46,865 nt of DNA from CAYQDF01 sp964416175 (GCA_964416175.1 CAYQDF010000012.1:1-46865), one strand, 5' to 3'. Shown: positions 10,861 through 19,120, numbered from the stretch's first letter. A program made the numbers and translations. The notes: a model not told the origin generated them from the letters alone.

Positions 10861-12260
10861 GATTTCTTTTCCACCGCTTCCATCAATCTGACTCCCTGAC
10901 GCTCCTGCCAGGCGGACCTGGCAGCTGCTGCCACGAAGATGCTTCCGGTGACCAGCACTGCCGCATTGTCTCCTGCGAGCAGTTCGGCTGCCTCCAGCGC
11001 CTCTTCTATTGTCGGAGCCGTTTTGGCCTGGCTCCCGAGCTGGTTCGCCATCTCGACCAGCGCCTGCGGATCGATCGCCCGCGGATGGGAAGATCTGGTC
11101 GCCACTACCTGCCTGACCCGCGGCAGGAGCTCGGCGAACATCCCCTGGATATCCTTGTCTTCCGAAGCGCCGAAGATTAACACGACTGGATGCGTTGGAA
11201 AATACTCATCCAGCGCCAAACGGAGCTTCCTTGCCGAATCGCGATTGTGCGCGCAGTCGATGATAACCGGCGGGTCCAGCCGTAAGATCTCGAACCTCCC
11301 CGGCCAGGATACCCGGCTGAACCCCCGGCGGATAGCCGACTCGCTGGTTGGCAGGCCATTTTCGTGGGCCACCCTGAGGGCGGCGTAAGCAGTGGCGGCA
11401 TTTTCCACCTGGTGCTGTCCCAGCAGGGGAATCTCCAGAGGGACCTGACTCGGCTCCACCGGGTCCCCTGGCGGCGGATCATCAGCTCCGCCGAACTGCC
11501 CGGAGGCCGGCCAGACGACCAGGCGCTGACCGTCGAAAGTGTGCGCGACCGGCGCGAAATGGTAATTTCGCCCGACTTCCGTCAGCGGCGCCTTCCTTTC
11601 GTCAGCGATCCGTCGGAGTACTTCCAGGGCCTCCTCCTTCTGCGGGGAGATCACCACTGGGATGCCCGGTTTGATGATGCCCGCTTTTTCCGCTGCGATC
11701 GCGGCCAGCGTATCTCCCAGCAGGTACGTGTGGTCGTAAGACAGGGAGGTGATCACGGCGACCGCTGGAAGGCAAACGTTGGTGGCATCCAGCCGCCCTC
11801 CCAGGCCGACTTCGATCACTGCCGCGTTCGCCTTCTGGAGCTGAAAATAGAGGAAAGCCAGACCAGTCGTGATCTCGAACGTCGTCAGTTCGGGGATAGC
11901 CTCGATCTTTGGCTTCAACTCCCTCACCAAAGCGATGAGAGCATCGTGCAGCATGGGCTGCCCGTTTACCTGGATCCGCTCGGTGTAGTCCTCCAGGTGG
12001 GGAGAAGTATACAGGCCTACCCGGTAGCCGCTCGCCTCCAGGGCGCTGGCGCACAGCGCCGCCACAGAACCTTTCCCTTTGGTGCCGGCAATATGGATGA
12101 TCGGATAAGCCCGTTCTGGATTCCCCAGCGACTCCACGAACGCTCGCATCCGGCTCAGGTCGAATTTTTCGGGCGAATAACGGAAGGACTTCTGGAGGCT
12201 ATAATCGACAAAGCTGTAAAGATAATCTAAAGTTTCTTGGTAGTCTTCCTCAGTGTACAT
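10857..12260 (-). CDS. folC: Folylpolyglutamate / dihydrofolate synthase
   Basis: FolC adds glutamate to folates (and in many bacteria makes dihydrofolate from dihydropteroate). The Mur-ligase fold is clear: ATP loop HIAGTKGKGSVAALCASAL, YTSPHLEDYTERIQVNG with the folate-binding region, the TTFEITTGLAFLYF and EVGLGGRLDATN motifs that carry the Mg/carbamylated-Lys region, and the C-terminal domain from PVVIDCAHNRDS-like IIDCAHNRDSARKL onward. I chose ATG 12260 (467 residues, MYTEEDYQETLDYLYSF); the longer in-frame start at 12353 adds 31 non-conserved residues and would run through the promoter at 12270-12298. folC and lon form a two-gene operon by stop-start overlap. Confidence 0.93.
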   Translation of the reverse strand: MYTEEDYQETLDYLYSFVDYSLQKSFRYSPEKFDLSRMRAFVESLGNPERAYPIIHIAGTKGKGSVAALCASALEASGYRVGLYTSPHLEDYTERIQVNGQPMLHDALIALVRELKPKIEAIPELTTFEITTGLAFLYFQLQKANAAVIEVGLGGRLDATNVCLPAVAVITSLSYDHTYLLGDTLAAIAAEKAGIIKPGIPVVISPQKEEALEVLRRIADERKAPLTEVGRNYHFAPVAHTFDGQRLVVWPASGQFGGADDPPPGDPVEPSQVPLEIPLLGQHQVENAATAYAALRVAHENGLPTSESAIRRGFSRVSWPGRFEILRLDPPVIIDCAHNRDSARKLRLALDEYFPTHPVVLIFGASEDKDIQGMFAELLPRVRQVVATRSSHPRAIDPQALVEMANQLGSQAKTAPTIEEALEAAELLAGDNAAVLVTGSIFVAAAARSAWQERQGVRLMEAVEKKS

Positions 12261-12269
12261 TTGATGGGC

Positions 12270-12298
12270 ATTGTAACCCGTAGATTTCCCATTCGCAA
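12270..12298 (-). promoter_or_regulatory. Promoter of folC-lon, probably leaderless
   Basis: On the minus strand TTGCGA (12293-12298), a 17-nt spacer and TACAAT (12270-12275). The -10 box ends 9 nt before the folC ATG, so the mRNA would have at most a few leader bases. No Shine-Dalgarno sequence precedes the ATG. Confidence 0.55.
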
Positions 12299-12409
12299 GA
12301 GTAAGATCAATTATGGGTATATTAATCTTGTGTTGACAGTTTATCACCCGCAAGTTGCCATGAAATCAGCCCTGCCATTCAGGAAATGGGGGAAAAAATC
12401 TCCTGTCAC

Positions 12410-12438
12410 TTGCCTTCAGGCTTAAATCAGGTTATGAT
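12410..12438 (+). promoter_or_regulatory. Promoter of the ABC importer operon
   Basis: TTGCCT (12410-12415), a 17-nt spacer and TATGAT (12433-12438) on the plus strand. A second TTGACA at 12333-12338 has only a weak -10 partner (TGCCAT, 12356-12361). The expected start near 12445 gives a leader of about 155 nt. Together with the folC promoter and the small open frame at 12527 this accounts for most of the 340-nt gene-free stretch 12261-12600. Confidence 0.5.
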
Positions 12439-12453
12439 TTATCTACATAAATC
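12423..12453 (+). repeat. Alternating inverted repeats over the ABC promoter (possible operator)
   Basis: The hexamer TAAATC occurs at 12423-12428 and 12448-12453 and its reverse complement GATTTA at 12436-12441, giving TAAATC-N7-GATTTA-N6-TAAATC. The middle copy overlaps the -10 box and the last covers the likely transcription start. This arrangement fits a repressor site, but no regulator gene is adjacent. Confidence 0.4.
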
Positions 12454-12526
12454 TGGCGTTGGGACTTTACCGAACGTGATTCTTCCCTCCCCCCATACCT
12501 GCCCCTTACGAGGGGCGGATGCCAAT

Positions 12527-12604
12527 ATGCTTGACGAACTCAAGTATCTCGGCCTCTTCTGGACCATTCAGGCTTCGGGGCGCTTCCGAGCCAGGGACGC
12601 ATGA
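12527..12604 (+). CDS. Possible 25-codon leader peptide
   Basis: An ATG at 12527 with a purine-rich GAGGGGCGGA stretch upstream opens a 25-codon frame (begins MLDELKYLGLFW) whose TGA overlaps the ATG of the permease at 12601 (ATGA). Such a coupled upstream frame could control translation of the permease. It has no recognisable domain and could be chance; it may also be an alternative way to load ribosomes because the permease itself has no strong Shine-Dalgarno sequence. Confidence 0.25.
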   Translation: MLDELKYLGLFWTIQASGRFRARDA

Positions 12605-13482
12605 GCGCAGAATCCTCAACAACTGCCGCCGCACCAAAGCTCAAACCGGCCTCGTTTGGACAGGCCACACTCACCGACCGCCTGTCGGATTTCCCGTGGT
12701 GGGTCCTGTTCCTTCTGCTCTTATCCGCCGCGCTGGTATACAACTTTATCACGAACGCGACTTACAACGAGATCCTGGGGCGCCTGCTCTCAGGCATCAG
12801 CCTGACGATCACGATTACTATCAACGCGTTCCTGCTCGCAATGGTGATCGGCCTGTTGACGGCCTTCGGTCAGATGTCGAAGAATCCGGTCGCCCGCAAT
12901 TTCGCGACCCTCTACGTCCAGATCGTGCGGGGAATCCCGACGCTCGTCTTAATTCTGTACGTAGCCATCGCCATCGTGCCCTTGTTCGCAGGCTGGATCC
13001 AGGACTTCGGCGACTGGATGGCATCCATGGGCTGGATATCCGCGGAGAATCCGCTGAGCAATCTAAATCAGCGGAATATCAGTTACACCGTCCGAGGGAT
13101 CATCGCCCTGGCAGTCAATTACGGCGCTTTTTCAGCGGAAATCTTCCGGGCTGGGATTCAATCGATTGAGAAGGGGCAGGTGGAAGCCTCGCGCGCCCTG
13201 GGGCTGACCTGGACTCAGTCCATGCGCTTCATCATATTGCCGCAGGCCTTCCGCCGCATCCTCCCGCCTCTGGGAAACGATTTTATATCCATGCTCAAGG
13301 AATCGTCTCTGCTTTCCGCCCTGGGTGTCAACGAGATCACCCAGCTTGGAAAGAAGGATGCCTCCGCCTCGTTCTTATACCTCGAAACTTACAGCACACT
13401 TGCTTTTCTCTATCTCAGCATGACGTTGATCCTCTCCATGGGGGTAAAATATATGGAGAAGCGCCTGAAAACCGGCGATTGA
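12601..13482 (+). CDS. Amino-acid-type (HisM/GlnP) ABC transporter permease
   Basis: A 293-residue inner-membrane permease of the polar amino acid uptake family. About 35 cytoplasmic residues precede the first helix (WWVLFLLLLSAALVYNF). The conserved permease start GRLLSGISLTITITINAFLL, the RGIPTLVLILY element and the EAA coupling motif VEASRALGLTWTQSMRFIILPQ are all present. The family imports amino acids with a family 3 binding protein and a HisP-type ATPase. Here the binding-protein partner is the N-terminal half of the next gene, while no HisP-type ATPase is present; the only ATPase in the operon is PhnC-like. Promoter upstream at 12410-12438. Confidence 0.9.
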   Translation: MSAESSTTAAAPKLKPASFGQATLTDRLSDFPWWVLFLLLLSAALVYNFITNATYNEILGRLLSGISLTITITINAFLLAMVIGLLTAFGQMSKNPVARNFATLYVQIVRGIPTLVLILYVAIAIVPLFAGWIQDFGDWMASMGWISAENPLSNLNQRNISYTVRGIIALAVNYGAFSAEIFRAGIQSIEKGQVEASRALGLTWTQSMRFIILPQAFRRILPPLGNDFISMLKESSLLSALGVNEITQLGKKDASASFLYLETYSTLAFLYLSMTLILSMGVKYMEKRLKTGD

Positions 13483-13591
13483 GAAGTGAGATTTATGCTC
13501 CGTTCATTACAAGAAAGGAGGCGACCGGGAACTAATTAACCTGCCACGAACGACACCTTAAACCACTTACTCTCAGGAGGAGAAAGTTTCC

Positions 13592-15319
13592 ATGAAAAAA
13601 TTGTATCTGATCGTCAGTATATTGATGCTGTTCAGCTTCGTCCTGGCAGCCTGCGCGCCGGCCGCCCCGGCGACGACCGAAGCACCGCCCCCTGAAACTG
13701 AAGCGCCCACCGAGGTGATGACAGAGGCGCCGGAAGAGGAGATCGTGCTGCCGGACCTCGGCGGTCGGGAAATCACCATTGCGGTCGAGAACGCCTATCT
13801 CCCGTTCAATTTCGTCAGCCTGGAGACAGGGGAACCCGGCGGATGGGACTATGACTTCATCAACGAGGCCTGCCGGCGATTGAACTGCACCCCGGTCTGG
13901 GTTGAATTCGCCTGGGATACGATGATCGCTTCCGTCGCGGAAGGGCAGTTCGACATGGCCGCGGACGGCATCACCATCACCGAAGAGCGCGCCCAGAGCG
14001 TCGATTTTTCGGATGGCTACGCTAACATCGAACAGCGCCTCCTGGTCCGCATCGACGAGGACCGATTCGAGACCATCGAGGAACTGGCCGCCGATCCGAA
14101 CCTGAAACTCGGCGAGCAGGTAGGCACCACCAACTATCAGACAGCCTTGAAATACGTCTCAGAGGACCGCATTGTCGCTTTCGACACCTTCGGTCTGGCT
14201 GTTCAGGCGTTGATCGCTGGCGACGTCGATGGCGTGGTCATCGACGAAGTGGCCGGCCTGGGATATGTTGGCGTCAACGCCGACAAAGTGAAGCTGATCG
14301 GCCCCTCGCTTTCCAGCGACCAGCTCGGCTTCATCTTCCCGAAGGGCAGCGATCTGGTCGAACCCTTCAACCTGGTGATCGCCCAGATGAAGGCAGATGG
14401 GACGCTTGAGCAGATCAACTCCAAGTGGTTCACCAAGACTCCTGAGGAGATCGAGGCGGAGGTCGGCGGTATCGGGGAAGGGGCTTACGCCGCGCCAGAG
14501 GTCGGCACGGAAGAGAATCCCATCGTCTGGGTGCTCGTGCCCTCCCAGGATACCGAAGCCGTCCTGACCGGTGCCGAGGAGATCGCCGCTGTCTTCGAAG
14601 AGGAGACCGGATTGATCGTGGAGCCCCTCATCACTACGGACTTCACCGGCGCAGTCGAAGCCATGTGCAGCGGCGAAGCCCACATGGGCGCCCTGAACAC
14701 CTTCAACTACGTCCTGGCGAAAGCCCGCGGTTGCGCGGAGGTCGCGCTTGCCTCGGTGCGCTTTGGATCCGCCTTCTACCAGGGTCAGGTGATCACGAGA
14801 GCTGACAGCGGTATCACCGGCATCGCGGACCTGGCCGGGAAGTCCTTCTGCCGCCCGGACCCGACTTCCACCTCCGGATGGGTCATCCCCAGCATCACCA
14901 TGCAGGCGGAAGGCATCGAACCGGAAGCTGACCTGGCGTCGATCACCGACGTTGGTGGACACGACGCTGTGGTCATCGCTGTGTACAACGGCGACTGCGA
15001 CGCCGGCGCCACCTTCGTTGACGCCCGGACGAACGTTGAGGAGGATTTCCCTGACGTCATGGACAAGGTGGTGGTCATCGCTGAATCAGCCCCGATCCCC
15101 AACGACACGATCAGCTTTGCCCCCGACCTGCCCGCGGAGGTGCGCGAGGCGCTGGTCGGCGTCCTGCTCGACCTGGCCTCCACAGAAGAAGGCCTGGAGA
15201 TCCTGGGCACAGTCTACTCGTGGGATGGGATGCAGGAAGTCGATGACACCTTCTACGATGGCTTCCGCCAGCAGCTCGAGGCAGCCGGCATCGACATCGA
15301 AGAACTGGTCAATCCGTAA
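13592..15319 (+). CDS. Lipoprotein with two substrate-binding domains: family 3 plus PhnD-like
   Basis: A 575-residue lipoprotein. The signal peptide ends at a lipobox LAAC with Cys21, followed by a Pro/Glu/Thr linker to about residue 55. Residues 58-281 are a complete family 3 (amino-acid type) binding domain: ITIAVENAYLPFNFV, GWDYDFINEACRRL, FDMAADGITITEERAQSVDFS and VDGVVIDE. After a linker (282-309), residues 310-575 form a complete PhnD-type (phosphate/phosphite/phosphonate) domain: VPSQDTEAVLTGAEEIAAVFEE, MGALNTFNYVLAKA, LAGKSFCRPDPTSTSGWVIPS, and NDTISFAPDLPAEVREAL. Each half has the length of a stand-alone protein. Good Shine-Dalgarno (GGAGGAG) before ATG. It lies between an amino-acid-type permease and PhnC/PhnE-type genes, matching its two halves. 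Confidence 0.88.
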   Translation: MKKLYLIVSILMLFSFVLAACAPAAPATTEAPPPETEAPTEVMTEAPEEEIVLPDLGGREITIAVENAYLPFNFVSLETGEPGGWDYDFINEACRRLNCTPVWVEFAWDTMIASVAEGQFDMAADGITITEERAQSVDFSDGYANIEQRLLVRIDEDRFETIEELAADPNLKLGEQVGTTNYQTALKYVSEDRIVAFDTFGLAVQALIAGDVDGVVIDEVAGLGYVGVNADKVKLIGPSLSSDQLGFIFPKGSDLVEPFNLVIAQMKADGTLEQINSKWFTKTPEEIEAEVGGIGEGAYAAPEVGTEENPIVWVLVPSQDTEAVLTGAEEIAAVFEEETGLIVEPLITTDFTGAVEAMCSGEAHMGALNTFNYVLAKARGCAEVALASVRFGSAFYQGQVITRADSGITGIADLAGKSFCRPDPTSTSGWVIPSITMQAEGIEPEADLASITDVGGHDAVVIAVYNGDCDAGATFVDARTNVEEDFPDVMDKVVVIAESAPIPNDTISFAPDLPAEVREALVGVLLDLASTEEGLEILGTVYSWDGMQEVDDTFYDGFRQQLEAAGIDIEELVNP

Positions 15320-15337
15320 AAGTTAATTCCACCATTC

Positions 15338-15372
15338 CCGGCTTCCCGGCTGGCAACCAGCTGGGAAGCCGG
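15338..15372 (+). repeat. Strong hairpin between binding protein and ATPase genes
   Basis: Arms 15338-15353 and 15357-15372 form a 16-bp stem (15 Watson-Crick pairs and one G-U) with a 3-nt loop, ending 8 nt before the ATPase ATG. There is no T-run, so it is not a standard terminator. It may stabilise the upstream binding-protein mRNA and lower expression of the membrane components; the only purine-rich (GGGAAG) sequence ahead of the ATPase start lies inside the 3' arm. Confidence 0.75.
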
Positions 15373-15380
15373 ACCTCAAT

Positions 15381-16145
15381 ATGCTTCAAATCGAACACTT
15401 AACCAAGATCTATCCGGACGGCACCGTTGCCTTGCGGGACATCAGCTTCTCGGTGCCCGATGGGGAGTTTCTTGTCGTCATCGGCTTGAGCGGCTCAGGG
15501 AAATCAACGCTCCTGAGGTGCATCAATCGCCTGATCGATCCTACCGAGGGGCGCATCGTCTGGAACGGCCGCGACATCACGCAGGCCAGCCAGGCAGAGC
15601 TGCGCCTCATCCGGAGGGAGATCGGGATGATCTTCCAGCATTTCAACCTGGTCAAGCGCTCGAGCGTCCTCACCAACGTGCTGACCGGCAGGCTTGGCTA
15701 CACGCCTCCCGCGTGGAGCCTGATCAACCGCTTCAGCCGGGCTGACCGCGAGCTGGCCTATCAGGCCCTGGCGCGGGTTGGCATCCCCGACAAAGCCCGC
15801 AACCGGGCTGACGAATTGAGTGGAGGGCAGCAACAGCGCGTCGGCATCGCCCGCGCATTGATGCAGCAGCCCAAGATGATCCTGGCCGATGAACCGGTTG
15901 CCAGCCTCGACCCTGTCCTCGCCCACTCGATCCTAGGTTACCTCGAGAAAATTAACAAGGAAGATAAAGTTACGGTCATCTGCAGCCTGCACTTTCTCGA
16001 TCTGGTGCAGCGCTATGCCTCACGGGTGATCGGCCTGCGAGAAGGCCGCGTCGTATTTGAGGGGGATAGCGAAGATATCCGCCAGCTCAGCGACGAGGAA
16101 TTCAAAGAGATCTACGGAGAAGAGGCTGAGCGGCTGGGGGCTTGA
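15381..16145 (+). CDS. phnC: PhnC-type ABC transporter ATPase
   Basis: A 254-residue ABC ATPase that matches the phosphonate/phosphite importer subgroup: Walker A VIGLSGSGKSTLLRCINRL, the PhnC-typical IGMIFQHFNLVKRSSVLTNVL with Q-loop and GRLG insertion, signature LSGGQQQRVGIARAL, Walker B MILADEPVASLDP and the switch His in VICSLHFLD. It hydrolyses ATP at the cytoplasmic face to drive import. It is the only ATPase in the operon, so it may serve both the amino-acid-type permease and the PhnE-type permease, or only the latter with a distant ATPase for the former. The gene name reflects family; the substrate is not proven. Confidence 0.88.
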   Translation: MLQIEHLTKIYPDGTVALRDISFSVPDGEFLVVIGLSGSGKSTLLRCINRLIDPTEGRIVWNGRDITQASQAELRLIRREIGMIFQHFNLVKRSSVLTNVLTGRLGYTPPAWSLINRFSRADRELAYQALARVGIPDKARNRADELSGGQQQRVGIARALMQQPKMILADEPVASLDPVLAHSILGYLEKINKEDKVTVICSLHFLDLVQRYASRVIGLREGRVVFEGDSEDIRQLSDEEFKEIYGEEAERLGA

Positions 16146-16164
16146 TCTATCCAAAATACATCCG

Positions 16165-18318
16165 ATGAGCATCATGAACAATCGCCAGGAACAACCCTCC
16201 CCTCAAAGAACCTCTTTCCTGCACGGTTTCCTCTCATTGTTCGTACCTGGCCTCGGCCAGGTGATCGCCGGAAAAATTGGCCGGGGCATCAGTCTCCTGG
16301 CCACGATCGCCGTCCTCGCTGGCCTGAGCATCTGGACGATCGCGCAGAGGGCGCGCTTCCCGGATATGGGGCTGAGCGCCGAAGTCTTCTCGATCCTCTT
16401 GATCGAGTGCATGGCGTTATTATTGTTCCTTATCTCCCTCCGTTATTTGCTGAACAGGTTTCTCATCAAGGATGTCTCCAGCCAGGCCTTCACTCAGGTG
16501 GGTCTGGGTTTTTTTTACATCGCGGCAATTTTCCTGGTTATGGAGAGCCTCCTCGCCGCGGCCGGAACGGAGCAGGAATTGGCCCAGATCTACGGGACGA
16601 CCGCGGTCCTGTCGGCAGCGTTTCTGGCGGCGCTCTGGTTCTGGCAGGTCGGCGATGCCAGCCGGCTCGGCTCCCGGCAGGAAGTCCAGTCCCTCACACC
16701 TGTGATCCTGATCGCCTGTGGGATCATCTTCATCCTCGGCTGGAACATCACCAAGATCGATCTCTCCAAGGCAATCTCCGAGTACCGGGACACCCAGGTG
16801 ATCCTCCGCAGAATCATCTGGCCCTGGGAAACTGCCTTCCAGTTCGATGTGGTCTCCGTCGAAGCCAGCGCAAAAGTGCAGGCTCCCTGTCCTGAAGGGG
16901 CACAGGGTCCACCCGTCAACGAACCCCAGCGCACAGAACCATGGATCAGCGTGACACCCACCTGCGGTCAGCTAAGTGAACGGGATCTGAGAGGGAACTT
17001 CACAGCGGGGACGCTGTTAACCATCACGGGCGGAAATTTCGTCCCCGGTTCGGAGGCCGAAATATTCTGGAAGAACCCGATTGGGAACCCCTTCCGACCG
17101 CGGGGGGTGGGAGAGACGTCCATCCTCATCGACGAGAACGGTGAGTTCACGACAACCCTGAACATCCCCGAAGCCATCATCCCCGCAACTGCGATCGGCG
17201 ATCAGATCCACACCCTGCTCGTCCGCCAGCAGAGCGAGCGAGTCTTCACCCTGAAGTTGAGCCGGGAGATGAACCTGGCTCTGGTGGGCATGCTCGAGAC
17301 CATCATGCTGGGTCTGATGGCGACGTTTTTCGGGATTGTCTTCTCCATTCCGATCAGCTTTCTGGCAGCGCGCAACCTGATGGCCCCCATCACGACTACC
17401 CTGGCGGCCCTAACGGGCGGTCTGCTGAGCCTGGCAGTCGGCGTCGGGCTGGCTTCGATTGCGACCAGGCAGCTCATCCTCTCTCTCGGCGGCTTGCAGG
17501 AAAGCCCGCTGGTCATTGCTTCGGTCGGCCTGGTTTCGGTGATAGGTCTGGGATATCTTGGGTGGAAGGCGGGATCTTCAGGGCTGCAAATCCTGAGCGA
17601 ACGCTCATCGGAAGCTGTCAGCCGGACGCTCAACGCGTTGCTCTTCGCAGTCATCGGCGCGGCAGGGGGATATGCCCTCGGCTTGTTTTTCAGCCGGGGC
17701 TTTCGGGCGATCCCCCTGACGCCTGAAGTTGCCGCCCTGACCGAAGTGCGCTATGCAGTTGGAGGCGCCATCCTGGTCGGCCTGCTGAGCGGTATTTACG
17801 CCCTGCGGAAAGGAAGCATGGGCCAGATCAAGATCGGCCTGATACTTTACGCCGTGATCCGCACGATTATGAACGTCGTGCGCGCCATCGAGCCATTGAT
17901 CTGGGCGCTGGTCGGCATCATCTGGGTCGGTCCAGGGCCATTTGCAGGAACTATCGCCCTGACCCTGCATACCATCGCGGCTCTGGGAAAATTGTACTCT
18001 GAAGCGATCGAAAGCATCGATCCGGGTCCGCTGGAGGCCATCCAGGCGACGGGGGGAACCCGTTTGCAAACCATCGTCTACGCCGTAATCCCCCAGGTCC
18101 TGCCGCCGTTCATTTCCTTTACGATCTACCGCTGGGATATCAATGTGCGCCTCTCAACTGTGATCGGGCTGGTCGGCGGGGGCGGGATCGGCTTCATCCT
18201 CATCCAGTGGATCCGCCAGTTTCAATACGAAGCGGCTGGCATCGCCGTTTGGCTGATCGCGATCACGGTCGCTGTCCTGGACTACGTCAGCTCGGAGATC
18301 CGCGAGCGATTCGTTTAA
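16165..18318 (+). CDS. phnE: Enlarged PhnE-type ABC permease with N-terminal extension
   Basis: A 717-residue membrane protein; stand-alone PhnE is usually about 260-280. Residues 15-60 carry a TM2-like hairpin (SLFVPGLGQVIAGKIGRGIS), followed by several helices to about 195. Residues 225-365 form an extracytoplasmic beta-rich domain with an IPT/TIG-like segment (GTLLTITGGNFVPGSEAEIFW). The PhnE core starts near 367 (MLGLMATFFGIVFSIPISFLAARN) and includes the EAA motif LEAIQATGGTRLQTIVYAVIPQ, but about 130 residues with extra helices are inserted between its first and second conserved blocks. I chose ATG 16165; 16173 is also possible, and earlier starts lie inside phnC. No clear Shine-Dalgarno sequence; probably coupled to phnC, 19 nt upstream. 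Confidence 0.85.
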   Translation: MSIMNNRQEQPSPQRTSFLHGFLSLFVPGLGQVIAGKIGRGISLLATIAVLAGLSIWTIAQRARFPDMGLSAEVFSILLIECMALLLFLISLRYLLNRFLIKDVSSQAFTQVGLGFFYIAAIFLVMESLLAAAGTEQELAQIYGTTAVLSAAFLAALWFWQVGDASRLGSRQEVQSLTPVILIACGIIFILGWNITKIDLSKAISEYRDTQVILRRIIWPWETAFQFDVVSVEASAKVQAPCPEGAQGPPVNEPQRTEPWISVTPTCGQLSERDLRGNFTAGTLLTITGGNFVPGSEAEIFWKNPIGNPFRPRGVGETSILIDENGEFTTTLNIPEAIIPATAIGDQIHTLLVRQQSERVFTLKLSREMNLALVGMLETIMLGLMATFFGIVFSIPISFLAARNLMAPITTTLAALTGGLLSLAVGVGLASIATRQLILSLGGLQESPLVIASVGLVSVIGLGYLGWKAGSSGLQILSERSSEAVSRTLNALLFAVIGAAGGYALGLFFSRGFRAIPLTPEVAALTEVRYAVGGAILVGLLSGIYALRKGSMGQIKIGLILYAVIRTIMNVVRAIEPLIWALVGIIWVGPGPFAGTIALTLHTIAALGKLYSEAIESIDPGPLEAIQATGGTRLQTIVYAVIPQVLPPFISFTIYRWDINVRLSTVIGLVGGGGIGFILIQWIRQFQYEAAGIAVWLIAITVAVLDYVSSEIRERFV

Positions 18319-18425
18319 TTGTAGGGGCAGGGCTGCATAAGATGGCGATCAGAATCCCACATAATCGAAAAGATACTTTCCGATGGGAGCCTGCGCTGAG
18401 GAGATCCGCCCACTACCGCGCGTGG

Positions 18426-18431
18426 TAAAAT
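18426..18431 (+). promoter_or_regulatory. -10 box of a candidate leaderless promoter
   Basis: TAAAAT ends 6 nt before a GTG start (18438) of the SanA/YdcF-like gene, the spacing expected for a leaderless transcript. The -35 region is poor. The remaining 18319-18425 between phnE and this gene shows no terminator or other element that I can support. Confidence 0.35.
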
Positions 18432-18437
18432 TCGCCC

Positions 18438-19100
18438 GTGCTCGCTCGGATTGGGAAAATGATCGTGGTGGTGTTCGCGGTCCTGGTTGTGACAGTTCTG
18501 GCGGCGTTTCTCGTCACCCGGATCCTGGCGCTTCTTTACGCAGCACCGCGCCTTGCCAGCGTCGAATCCGTCCTGGCCGATCGGGCGGCGATCGTGTTCG
18601 GCGCCGGCCTCCGGCGCGACGGCACGCCCTCGCCTGTCCTGCGGGACCGTATCGCCACCGCCGCCCGGCTGTATTTCGAGGGCAAGGTCGAAAAATTACT
18701 CATGAGCGGCGACAACCGCTTTGAAGACTACAACGAACCCGGGGCGATGAAAGATTACGCGCTGGAATTGGGTATCCCCGCCAAAGACATCGTTCTCGAT
18801 TATGCCGGGCGGCGCACTTACGACACATGTTACCGCGCTCGGGATATCTTCAGGTTGAATTCTGCCATCCTGGTGACCCAGGCATTTCACCTGCCCCGCG
18901 CCCTCTACATCTGCAATCAACTCGGCCTACCGGCAGTGGGCGTCCCTGCCGATCAGCGAGAATACCGCCAGGCTTCTCGAGTGTACTGGAGTATCCGCGA
19001 GACCCTGGCGACGATGGCCGCCCTGTGGGAGGTCCACGTTACACGACCGGTGCCGGTCCTGGGGGATCCGGAACCGATCTTTCCCCAGGAAGCCCAGTAA
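18438..19100 (+). CDS. SanA/YdcF-like (DUF218) membrane-anchored protein
   Basis: A 220-residue protein with an N-terminal transmembrane anchor (about 8-34) and a DUF218 domain: AAIVFGAGLRRDGTPSPVLRDRI, LLMSGDNRFEDYNEPGAM, DYAGRRTYDTCYRARDIF and ILVTQAFHLPRALYIC, the last with the family's conserved His. Homologue SanA of E. coli affects envelope permeability to vancomycin at high temperature; the biochemical role remains unclear, although a binding or transfer function on envelope precursors is suspected. Start is GTG 18438, supported by a -10 box 6 nt away; ATG 18459 (GGGAAA upstream) would also retain the anchor. Followed 20 nt later by the HD gene. Confidence 0.85.
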   Translation: MLARIGKMIVVVFAVLVVTVLAAFLVTRILALLYAAPRLASVESVLADRAAIVFGAGLRRDGTPSPVLRDRIATAARLYFEGKVEKLLMSGDNRFEDYNEPGAMKDYALELGIPAKDIVLDYAGRRTYDTCYRARDIFRLNSAILVTQAFHLPRALYICNQLGLPAVGVPADQREYRQASRVYWSIRETLATMAALWEVHVTRPVPVLGDPEPIFPQEAQ

Positions 19101-19120
19101 ATCACCTCCAAGGAGCGCGA

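Noticed and set aside
11364..12230. Open frame of 288 codons on the plus strand opposite folC
   Set aside because: folC is certain on the other strand; the antisense frame has no start signal or domain.
13514..13521. Strong Shine-Dalgarno-like AAAGGAGG in the gap between the permease and the double receptor gene
   Set aside because: No start codon lies 5-12 nt downstream, so no small gene can be supported there.
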